Assembly: GCA_947177315.1 (NCBI GenBank)
Contig: CAMWTX010000117.1
Coordinates: forward strand, 1-5,309
From: an uncultured Bacteroidales bacterium
Lineage (GTDB): Bacteria > Bacteroidota > Bacteroidia > Bacteroidales > P3
Direction of reading: 5' to 3'
Length of the DNA stretch: 5,309 nucleotides
Positions within the stretch are counted from its first letter, which is position 1. Each line of letters opens with the position of its first letter. A program made the position numbers and the translations under genes. The notes below the pieces were generated by a model. It had not been told where the DNA came from, searched no databases, and worked only from the letters and a program-made list of their open reading frames with translations. Below, piece after piece: positions 1-5,309 of this stretch.

Positions 1-274
1 CGGCTATATCGTAGATACCCCCGGCATCAAGGAATTCGGCATGGTACGGTTCACCACCGACGAACTGTCGCGCTACTTTCCCGAAATGCAGCAAGTGATG
101 GGCAACTGCCGATTCAACAACTGCACCCACGAACATGAACCGGGCTGCGCGGTGAAACAGGCCGTGCAGGAGGGCCTCGTCTCCCAACTGCGCTACGACA
201 GTTACCTCCATATCCTGCATGGCGACGAAGTGCCCGAACCCGGCCTTCTGGTAAATAAAAACGACAAGAAATAA
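1..274 (+). CDS. rsgA: RsgA ribosome small-subunit GTPase, C-terminal part (5' end outside window)
   Basis: This is the end of RsgA (YjeQ), a circularly permuted GTPase that binds the 30S subunit late in assembly and checks the decoding centre. The reading frame runs in from the left edge (first full codon at base 2) and about 90 residues are present. The fragment starts with GYIVDTPGIKEFG, the G3/switch II motif. It continues through 'YFPEM' to a zinc knuckle with ligands Cys-x4-Cys-x-His-x5-Cys (CRFNNCTHEHEPGC, from base 107), then the helical tail 'LRYDSYLHIL' typical of the family. The zinc ligands are all intact, so the gene appears functional. The OB fold and the earlier GTPase motifs lie outside the window. 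The stop at 272-274 is one base before the start of the next gene, which implies co-transcription. The assignment is firm because both the switch motif and the zinc knuckle have the family spacing. Confidence 0.95.
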   Translation, partial: GYIVDTPGIKEFGMVRFTTDELSRYFPEMQQVMGNCRFNNCTHEHEPGCAVKQAVQEGLVSQLRYDSYLHILHGDEVPEPGLLVNKNDKK

Positions 275-275
275 C

Positions 276-1355
276 ATGGAAAAGAAACAGATTTTCGGCA
301 TCGTCTTGGGCCTCCTGGTGCTGGCGGCGGTATTCTACTGGCTGTCGGATTTGGTTATCTACACGCTGGTGGCTTTTCTGATTTCCATGTTGGGAAGACC
401 GCTCGTAAAACTGCTGCACAACCGCATAAAGATACCGGCTTCCTTAAGCAGCCTTATCGTTCTGGTGGTGATTATCGGCCTGCTGAGCTTTATCGGCTGG
501 CTCATCTTCCCGCTCCTGGTAAAGCAGGCGCAACAGATAGCCGACATCGATTACAACGCCCTTTCCTCGCAGACCTCCCTGCTGGGCAGCGACATCATTT
601 CCTGGCTGAACCAAAAGGGCGTGGACATTACCGAAGAGGAACTCTCGGGCTATTTTTCGCGTAGCCTGAGCGAGATATGGCAACATATCAACATCCAAAG
701 CCTGGTGTCTTCTCTGGCAAGCAAGCTGTCTTCTCTGGCCATCGGATTGTTCTCCGTTATCTTCCTTTCGTTTTTCTTTCTGCGCGACGAACAGATGTTC
801 AAGAAAATGCTGTTCCTGTTCGTGCCCGACCGCTTGGTGGAACGCACCGAAAAGGTCATGAAATCGGTGGAGAACCTGCTGAGCCGTTATTTCGTGGGGC
901 TCTCGCTCGAAGTAATCTGCATGATGATTCTGCTTTCCTTCGGCCTGTGGCTCTGCGGCATCGAGAACGCGCTGCTCTATGGCTGCCTGGGCGGGTTGTT
1001 CAATGTGATTCCCTACCTGGGACCCGTTATCGGCACGGTGCTCACCTGCCTGTTCACCATCGTGAACGGCCTGCATCTGGGGCTGTCGGCAGACCTGCTC
1101 TGGTCGTTGCTCAAAGTGGTGGGCGTGTTCACCGCCAGCAACCTCATCGACAATTTTGTGCTACAGGTAACGATTTACTCCAACAGCGTCAAGGCGCATC
1201 CGCTCGAGATATTCTTCGTTATCCTGATTGCCGGCACGCTCACCGGCATCTGGGGCATGATTCTGGCCATTCCCTGCTACACGGTGCTGCGCATCTTCGC
1301 CAAGGAATTCTTTAAACACACCAAGCTGGTGCGCGAACTGACCAAGCGGATATAA
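276..1355 (+). CDS. AI-2E (PerM-like) family integral membrane transporter
   Basis: A 359-residue protein of the usual length for the AI-2E transporter family (PF01594), found in the inner membrane. Hydrophobic segments lie at roughly residues 5-38, 57-80, 148-170, 205-263, 270-290 and 308-343. They are split by a polar stretch at about 83-147, the typical variable soluble insert. The family signature is clear: GGLFNVIPYLGPVIG at about 239-253, then 'NLIDNFVLQ' near 289 and 'HPLEIFFVILIAGTLTGIWGMILAIP' at 308-333. Members have been linked to autoinducer-2 export (TqsA), Na+/H+ exchange or unknown small-molecule export. The substrate cannot be told from sequence, and there is no LuxS or Lsr gene nearby. 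The ATG follows the rsgA stop after one base, with purine-rich sequence (acaagaaa) upstream, so translation is probably coupled. No terminator is visible between the two genes. Confidence 0.92.
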   Translation: MEKKQIFGIVLGLLVLAAVFYWLSDLVIYTLVAFLISMLGRPLVKLLHNRIKIPASLSSLIVLVVIIGLLSFIGWLIFPLLVKQAQQIADIDYNALSSQTSLLGSDIISWLNQKGVDITEEELSGYFSRSLSEIWQHINIQSLVSSLASKLSSLAIGLFSVIFLSFFFLRDEQMFKKMLFLFVPDRLVERTEKVMKSVENLLSRYFVGLSLEVICMMILLSFGLWLCGIENALLYGCLGGLFNVIPYLGPVIGTVLTCLFTIVNGLHLGLSADLLWSLLKVVGVFTASNLIDNFVLQVTIYSNSVKAHPLEIFFVILIAGTLTGIWGMILAIPCYTVLRIFAKEFFKHTKLVRELTKRI

Positions 1356-1409
1356 GGCTTACATTTTGTTGAAAAAATAAATAACTCAAAACGTGCTTTT
1401 TATGCATCG

Positions 1410-1431
1410 TGAAACCTATTTTTAGGTTTCA
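1410..1431. repeat. Perfect hairpin palindrome in the leader of radC
   Basis: The 128-base gap between the AI-2E gene and radC is AT-rich and contains a perfect inverted repeat. The 9-bp arms TGAAACCTA (1410-1418) and TAGGTTTCA (1423-1431) surround a TTTT loop. No T-run follows it on either strand, so it does not look like a standard intrinsic terminator. A second, longer-range pair, GTGCTTT at 1393-1399 and AAAGCAC at 1469-1475, encloses it, though 7-bp matches at this distance can arise by chance. The centre reads TATTTTTA, one base off the Bacteroidota -7 element TAnnTTTG, so an operator overlapping a promoter is possible. No good -33 TTTG is correctly spaced. It lies 53 bases before the chosen radC start. 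The repeat is seen directly; its role is unknown. Confidence 0.6.
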
Positions 1432-1483
1432 GCATTTCGATAAAACCGAATTTCGGGATTATCTATGTAAAGCACTTTTTGAC

Positions 1484-2257
1484 ATGGCATTCTTTTCCGA
1501 CCTTCCGGACTTTGTTCTGGACAAGAAACAATTCCTGCCCATCTGCCGATGGGAAACCAAAGACCGTCCGCGCGAGAAATTCCTGTCCGGCAACGCCCAA
1601 GACATGAAAGACGAGGAGCTGCTGGCCATCCTTATCGGCAGCGGAACCGAAAGTTATTCGGCCCTGGACATAGCGCGCAGAATGCTCAAATACTTTAACG
1701 GAAGCCTGCATGACCTCAGCTGCCGTTCGGCCAAGGAGCTGGCGCGCAAGTTCACCGGCATCGGACAGGCCAAGGCGGTGGGCATCCTGGCGGGCATCGA
1801 GCTTGGAAAACGGAGTCTGTCGATTCTTTCGGGAACGGAAACCAAGGTTTGCACCAGCGCGGAAGCTTTCCGGCTTCTCTGCGGCGATTTCGCCTCCTCT
1901 CCCTATGAAAAGTTCTACGCCCTGTTTCTGTCGCAATCCGGCAAGCTGCTGCGAAAAGTGCTTATCAGCGAAGGGGGGCTGGCCTCCACGATTGTCGATG
2001 CGCGGAAAATCTTCAAGTTCGCGATTGACGAGCACGCCTGCGGGCTGATCCTGGCGCACAACCATCCTTCGGGAAACCTCAAGCCCAGCCCGGAAGACAT
2101 CGCCCTGACCGAAAAGATGCAAAAAGGCGCCAAACTGCTCGATTTATACCTTTTCGACCACATTATCGTTTCGGGAAACCGCTATTTCAGTTTCAGCGAC
2201 GAAAACCTAGTGATAGAACCCGTCAAGAACAACGCCGCACAGAAGATGTTCGGGTGA
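1484..2257 (+). CDS. radC: RadC family protein (UPF0758, JAB/JAMM-fold domain)
   Basis: A 257-residue RadC protein counted from the ATG at 1484. Residues 22-54 carry the family opening 'RWETKDRPREKFL...DEELLAILIGSG'. A helix-hairpin-helix-like DNA-binding segment follows (FTGIGQAKAVGILAGIELGKR, 90-110). The C-terminal JAB/MPN domain has 'ISEGGLASTIVDARKIFKFAI' (161-181) and the metal-binding core AHNHPSGNLKPSPEDI (191-206), with His192, His194, Ser202 and Asp205. The GG...VDAR form in place of GT...HPRE is, as I recall, normal for Bacteroidota. A GTG at 1409 would extend the protein by 25 residues, but those are Phe-rich, match nothing I know in the family and lie across a hairpin, so I chose the ATG. 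An older role in DNA repair for E. coli RadC has been withdrawn; a nuclease or peptidase activity is unproven. The gene ends 15 bases before a strong terminator. Confidence 0.93.
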   Translation: MAFFSDLPDFVLDKKQFLPICRWETKDRPREKFLSGNAQDMKDEELLAILIGSGTESYSALDIARRMLKYFNGSLHDLSCRSAKELARKFTGIGQAKAVGILAGIELGKRSLSILSGTETKVCTSAEAFRLLCGDFASSPYEKFYALFLSQSGKLLRKVLISEGGLASTIVDARKIFKFAIDEHACGLILAHNHPSGNLKPSPEDIALTEKMQKGAKLLDLYLFDHIIVSGNRYFSFSDENLVIEPVKNNAAQKMFG

Positions 2258-2272
2258 GGCCGCCGCGCCCTG

Positions 2273-2315
2273 AGACAAAAAAGGGGCGAACCTGAGGTTC
2301 GCCCCTTTTTTGTCT
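2273..2315. terminator. Bidirectional intrinsic terminator between convergent genes
   Basis: Arms of 19 bp (2273-2291 and 2297-2315) are perfectly complementary around the five-base loop CTGAG. The core GGGGCGAAC/GTTCGCCCC is flanked by A6 on the left and T6 on the right. Each strand therefore shows a GC-rich stem followed by a U-run, as needed to stop transcription from both radC (stop at 2257) and the lipoprotein gene on the minus strand (stop at 2328). The position, 15 bases after one stop and 12 after the other, fits a shared terminator for convergent operons. Confidence 0.93.
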
Positions 2316-2327
2316 ATCCGTACCGGA

Positions 2328-4145
2328 TTAGCGGATGATGTTCTGAATTTCGGCATCGTCGCGGAAGTTGATGAATTCAACGTCTTTCTGAGCCTGAGCC
2401 TTCAAGGCGGACTTGCCGGCCACCGCCTCACGCAAGGCCTTTGCCAAATCGGCCTTGTTGTTCTGACGGGCGGCGATAACCGCCAGGAGGTAGTGCGCGT
2501 CGGGAGTAACGGTTTCCATGCAGTTGAGCGTAGCCTTGGCTTCGTCCAGCTGACCGTTCATCAACTGTGCCAACGCCAGGTTGTAAACGCATTTTTCGCC
2601 GCTCATGGCACTTACGCCCTTGCCGTAGTTGCCGTCTTTGATTTCGAGCATACCCATGTTGAAACCCGCTTCGGCGTTGCCGGTCTTGAGCGCGTTTTCA
2701 AAGTTGGCGCGGGCGTTTTCCATATCGCCCTTGGCCATGGCCACCGCGCCCAGGTTGTTGAGCACCGCACCATCGCTGGGTTGCAGACCGAGAGCGGTTT
2801 CGAGCAAAGCCTGCGCTTCGGCATAACGGTGGTTTTCGATATACAGGGCGGCGGCGTTATTGAATCCGCGGTATTCTTCGGGATATACTTCGGTAGCCGA
2901 AAGGTAAATCTTGAGCTGGTTGTCCTTGTCTTCGGTAAGCGTGGCGGCGTAGAGAAGTTCTTCCACTTTCAAGGCCGAAGGTTCGGTAAGCGAAAGCTGG
3001 GCTATTTCTTCATCGGTCTTTTTGGGTTCGAGGAAGTTCACCTGGATTTCGGCACGACGCAAGGGAGGCAGGATATTGTCTTCGATCTGTTTGTAGATAA
3101 CCGTCATGTTGCGGATTTCCTTTTCGCGGGCAGCGCGGTCGGAGTGCGAGGAAATAACGTTGATGATGGTGTTCTTTTCGGCAATGTCGGAAGCGCGCAA
3201 ATCGGCGATGAACTTATCCCAGTCTTCGCCCATCGACTGCATCTGCGGTTCGATGTCCTGCTTGATGGAAGCGGGTTTTACCTTCTGCTGACGGGCCATT
3301 TTCTTAACGGCATTGTCGTAGGCGGTCTTGAAGTATTTCACCGCTGTTTTGGCACGGTTGTCGGAAAGGTTCTGGTTGCGGCTTTCTTCGCCTTCGGGAG
3401 AAGCCCAGGCCTTGATATCAACCGACTTCATCGCCATGCCGGTGTTGAACAAGCTGTCCAAAGCCTTGATGGCGGCCTTGGCTTCGGCTTTCTTGTTCAA
3501 GGCGAAGTTCCAGTTGAGGTTGTAGGTATCCACCAAGTAGTAAATATACGCCAGGTGGGGAATAACGGTTTCCTTTTCGTATTTGTCGGGAACGATGGCG
3601 GATTTGGCGCCTTCCTTGTCGATGCGGGTGGAGGTAATCATCATGCCTTCCGCCATCTGACGGTCGCCCAGCTTGAGGTTCTTGGCCAGCTGCATGGCGG
3701 CCGCGGCATCAGCCACGTTCTGTCCGGCGGCGCTCTTTTCGGGGAAACCCACGGGGTTCACTACCAAACGGCTCTGTTCCATCTGGGGAACGAAAGCCAC
3801 TTCATCGCTATAGGTGAATTTTCCTCCGGTCTTGTTGTTGATGACCGTTCCCTGACCTTGGGTCTTGACACCGCGCAGCGTGAAAGGCTTCAGATCCTGC
3901 TGGCCTCCTTCATACACGATGGAGGGCTGGAAAACAACCACGGCCTTATTCCAGAAATACTTGCCGGGAATGGTTCCGGTAATTTCAACCTTTACCTTGT
4001 CGCCGTGCATTTCAAGCGGGTTGGGCTTTACTTCATACTTGACGGTGGCATGCTTCTTGGCCATGTTCTTGAGGCTCTCGCAGGATGAGAACAAAACACC
4101 CAAACCGAGAACCAACGAAATACTGAGGAATTGTATTTTCTTCAT
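2328..4145 (-). CDS. Envelope lipoprotein with OmpA-like domain and C-terminal TPR repeats
   Basis: A 605-residue protein starting with a lipoprotein signal (MKKIQ, hydrophobic core at 5-19, then LFSSC with Cys22 as the likely lipidated residue). The sequence after the cysteine is ESLKN, not an acidic run, so surface export is not indicated. Residues 33-135 are rich in alternating beta strands (VKYEVKPNPLEMHG..., FQPSIVYEGG) and probably form a beta-sandwich. About 200-372 is an OmpA-like domain: DIKAWASPEGEESRNQNLSDNRA at 243-265, then 'EDWDKFIADLRASDI...REKEIRNMTVIYKQIEDNILPPLRRAEIQVNF' with its usual insert. TPR helices fill about 392-582, clearest at 426-490 (NNAAALYIENHRYAEAQALLETAL, NNLGAVAMAKGDMENARANFENAL). 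A probable role is peptidoglycan-linked scaffolding in the periplasm. It follows the DUF58 gene on the same strand. The gene family has no name I recognise. The upstream 'aaagaaaaaat' is a typical A-rich Bacteroidota start context. Confidence 0.88.
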   Translation of the reverse strand: MKKIQFLSISLVLGLGVLFSSCESLKNMAKKHATVKYEVKPNPLEMHGDKVKVEITGTIPGKYFWNKAVVVFQPSIVYEGGQQDLKPFTLRGVKTQGQGTVINNKTGGKFTYSDEVAFVPQMEQSRLVVNPVGFPEKSAAGQNVADAAAAMQLAKNLKLGDRQMAEGMMITSTRIDKEGAKSAIVPDKYEKETVIPHLAYIYYLVDTYNLNWNFALNKKAEAKAAIKALDSLFNTGMAMKSVDIKAWASPEGEESRNQNLSDNRAKTAVKYFKTAYDNAVKKMARQQKVKPASIKQDIEPQMQSMGEDWDKFIADLRASDIAEKNTIINVISSHSDRAAREKEIRNMTVIYKQIEDNILPPLRRAEIQVNFLEPKKTDEEIAQLSLTEPSALKVEELLYAATLTEDKDNQLKIYLSATEVYPEEYRGFNNAAALYIENHRYAEAQALLETALGLQPSDGAVLNNLGAVAMAKGDMENARANFENALKTGNAEAGFNMGMLEIKDGNYGKGVSAMSGEKCVYNLALAQLMNGQLDEAKATLNCMETVTPDAHYLLAVIAARQNNKADLAKALREAVAGKSALKAQAQKDVEFINFRDDAEIQNIIR

Positions 4146-4173
4146 TGCTTCTGTATTTTTTCTTTGATAACGA

Positions 4174-4216
4174 GCCCGTTCTGTTCAAGCGGGCGACCCG
4201 GCGGCACACACCGCCG
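4174..4216. repeat. Two adjacent GC-rich inverted repeats in the DUF58-lipoprotein gap
   Basis: The 107-base gap between the two minus-strand genes holds two small stem-loops. One pairs GCCCG (4174-4178) with CGGGC (4190-4194); it can be lengthened by TT/AA if one base bulges. The other pairs CGGCGG (4199-4204) with CCGCCG (4211-4216) around a six-base loop. Neither is followed by a T-run in the direction of transcription, so they are not clear terminators. They would lie in the 5' leader of the lipoprotein mRNA, or be read through if both genes share a transcript. They could affect mRNA stability or differential expression; that is inference. Confidence 0.45.
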
Positions 4217-4226
4217 AATCAAAGGG

Positions 4227-4234
4227 CGAATATA
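4227..4234 (-). promoter_or_regulatory. Weak candidate -7 promoter element for the lipoprotein gene
   Basis: On the minus strand this reads TATATTCG, one mismatch from the Bacteroidota -7 consensus TAnnTTTG. It would give a leader of roughly 75 bases before the lipoprotein ATG. I find no TTTG at the expected -33 distance (the sequence there is within the end of the DUF58 gene), so this is only a possibility. Read-through from DUF58 is an equally good explanation of expression. Confidence 0.2.
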
Positions 4235-4252
4235 ACACTTTTTCTCGGAATC

Positions 4253-5194
4253 CTACTTGAAAACTTTACGCCGTTTAGCCATATACGCCTGCAAGACGGG
4301 CACAAAGCCCTGTTCCACGTCGGCTTCCGCCAGATCTATCCGGTATTGGTTGCAACGGTTCACGAGCTCCTGCCGGAAAGCGGCGTATTTCTGCGCGTAC
4401 GCCTGGCGGTACTGCGCCGGGCTGAGCTTGATTTCCTTGCCGCTCTCCATATCCACCATGCAGTAGCGTTTTTCGGGAAAGGCCAGGGAGGCTTCCTTGC
4501 CGTGGTGGGTAACATGGAACAGAAGCACCTCGTTGTTGCGGTATTTGAGGTGCTGCAAGGCCCCGTAAAGTGCCTCGGGATCGGATTCCCCCTCGAACAT
4601 GTCCGAAAAAATCACCACCAGCGAGCGTTTATGAATTCTTTCCGCCGCCAGATGCAAGGTTTCGGCCATGTCCGAACCCACTTGGAGAACCGGTTTGCCA
4701 AGCGACTGGCGCAGGCGGGATTCCAATTCGGAAAGCAGGTGTTTGAGATGCGTCTGGTTCGATTTCACTTCGGTCTTGGTGTCTTCTTGCGAAGAAAAGA
4801 AATGCAGGCCCACCGCATCGCGCTGCCTGACCAGCATCGTGGCCAGCACCGCCGCCGAACAGAGCGAGAAACCCAATTTGTGGAGCGTCTTTTCTTTGGC
4901 GTCGGACTCGGGAAAATACATCGAAGAAGAAGTATCCACAAAGATATGACACCTCAGGTTGGTTTCTTCCTGGTATTTCTTTACATACAGGCGGTCTGTG
5001 CGCCCGTAGAGCTTCCAATCCACATGCCGCACCGATTCGCCCCGGTTGTATTGGCGATGTTCGGCAAATTCCACCGAAAAACCGTGGAAGGGGCTTTTGT
5101 GCAAGCCGGTGATAAAACCCTCCACCACTTGCGAAGCCAACAGCTCCAAAGATGAAAACGGCTCTGTAATCTGCCTGTAGAAATCTTCTGTCAT
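4253..5194 (-). CDS. DUF58 domain protein with von Willebrand A-type metal site (MoxR-associated type)
   Basis: A 313-residue protein with no membrane segment, so probably cytoplasmic. The DUF58 signature lies at about 38-79: HGFSVEFAEHRQYNRGESVRHVDWKLYGRTDRLYVKKYQEETNL. It runs directly into a vWA-like strand with an intact MIDAS motif, DTSSSM at 87-92 (Asp87, Ser89, Ser91), and a later 'VVIFSDMFE' strand with Asp198. Such proteins commonly work beside MoxR AAA+ ATPases, thought to be chaperones for metal-dependent complex assembly or envelope stress response. No moxR is visible in the window; it would have to lie beyond the right edge. Downstream is a TPR/OmpA-like lipoprotein rather than batA or batB. 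The ATG at 5194-5192 is chosen over the TTG one codon earlier. The function of this copy is not known. Confidence 0.92.
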   Translation of the reverse strand: MTEDFYRQITEPFSSLELLASQVVEGFITGLHKSPFHGFSVEFAEHRQYNRGESVRHVDWKLYGRTDRLYVKKYQEETNLRCHIFVDTSSSMYFPESDAKEKTLHKLGFSLCSAAVLATMLVRQRDAVGLHFFSSQEDTKTEVKSNQTHLKHLLSELESRLRQSLGKPVLQVGSDMAETLHLAAERIHKRSLVVIFSDMFEGESDPEALYGALQHLKYRNNEVLLFHVTHHGKEASLAFPEKRYCMVDMESGKEIKLSPAQYRQAYAQKYAAFRQELVNRCNQYRIDLAEADVEQGFVPVLQAYMAKRRKVFK

Positions 5195-5309
5195 CAAAAC
5201 CGGATTTCCCTTGATAAAACAAAGGTCGGTTGATAACCCATATCAAATTCCCAACCCAACCTTACCTGCGGACGGAGAACCGACCGTAGGACTACAGCAT
5301 GACGTCGAT
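5195..5309. other. Right-edge segment upstream of DUF58, no supported gene
   Basis: This 115-base stretch is richer in A and T than the flanking gene and appears to be leader or promoter sequence for the DUF58 gene. It contains the inverted repeat TTGATA (5230-5235)/TATCAA (5241-5246) and a wider pair GGTCGGT (5224-5230)/ACCGACC (5279-5285). On the minus strand GACCTTTG (5221-5228) resembles the -7 element TAnnTTTG with one mismatch. A TTTG lies 16 bases upstream (5245-5248), a little closer than the usual -33 spacing. At the very edge the minus strand could encode the last five residues of a gene (IDVML, stop at 5292-5294), and the plus strand has an ATG at 5299. Both are too short to call. 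Confidence 0.4.

Noticed and set aside
276..1355. AI-2E gene as evidence for quorum sensing in this locus
   Set aside because: The family name covers exporters of several substrates, and no luxS, lsr or signalling gene is present nearby.
1409..1483. GTG start giving RadC a 25-residue N-terminal extension
   Set aside because: The extension is Phe-rich, unlike known RadC N-termini, and lies across a perfect hairpin; the ATG at 1484 already gives a full-length protein.
2310..4088. 592-codon plus-strand open frame opposite the lipoprotein gene
   Set aside because: It is codon-aligned antisense to a gene with a clear signal peptide, OmpA-like and TPR domains, starts inside the terminator, and its translation has no recognisable domain.
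2328..4145. Lipoprotein as PorE of the type IX secretion system
   Set aside because: PorE has TPR repeats first, then a beta-propeller and a C-terminal OmpA domain; here the OmpA-like domain precedes the TPRs and no propeller is visible.
4145..5155. 336-codon plus-strand open frame opposite DUF58
   Set aside because: The minus strand carries the unmistakable DUF58 and MIDAS motifs; this frame is open only because the sense gene avoids TTA, CTA and TCA.
5194..5307. Minus-strand open frame of 37 codons running in from the right edge, its TGA overlapping the DUF58 ATG (TGATG)
   Set aside because: The overlap looks like translational coupling and the translation ends in Phe like an outer-membrane barrel. 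However, only about 15 of 37 third positions are G or C, and it uses codons such as CTA, TTA, AGG and CGA, unlike the genes here. The sequence beyond the edge would settle it.

Overview
The window looks like chromosomal DNA of a Bacteroidota bacterium, probably of the order Bacteroidales with moderate to high GC. Three things support this. The RadC protein carries the GGLASTIVDARKIF version of the JAB-domain strand that I associate with this phylum. The long lipoprotein has the 'ASPEG...N..LS..RA' form of the OmpA-like domain followed by the 'LRRAEIQVNF' ending seen in Bacteroidales envelope proteins. Start codons are preceded by A-rich stretches rather than clear Shine-Dalgarno sites. Nothing in the window points to a phage, plasmid, insertion sequence or CRISPR array.

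Left half, plus strand. The window opens inside rsgA, the GTPase for 30S subunit maturation; its C-terminal part, including the DTPG switch motif and the zinc knuckle, is present. One base after the rsgA stop begins an AI-2E (PerM-like) family membrane protein, so these two are very probably co-transcribed. A 128-base gap holding a perfect hairpin palindrome then leads to radC, which encodes a JAB/JAMM-fold protein of the UPF0758 family. radC ends just before an exceptionally regular inverted repeat with A/T tails, which should act as a terminator in both directions.

Right half, minus strand, converging on that terminator. The upstream gene encodes a soluble DUF58 protein with an intact von Willebrand A-type metal site, of the kind usually found with MoxR AAA+ ATPases. 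About 107 bases downstream of it is a gene for a 605-residue lipoprotein made of a probable beta-sandwich, a Bacteroidota-type OmpA-like domain and C-terminal TPR repeats. Their order and shared strand suggest, without proving, a common envelope function. No bat genes follow DUF58, unlike the classic Bacteroides aerotolerance locus. The last 115 bases at the right edge hold no gene I can support; they are probably the leader or promoter region of the DUF58 gene.

Most of this is conserved housekeeping and envelope material. The least explained part is the DUF58 plus OmpA/TPR lipoprotein pair, together with the structured non-coding segments at 1410-1431, 4174-4216 and 5195-5309.
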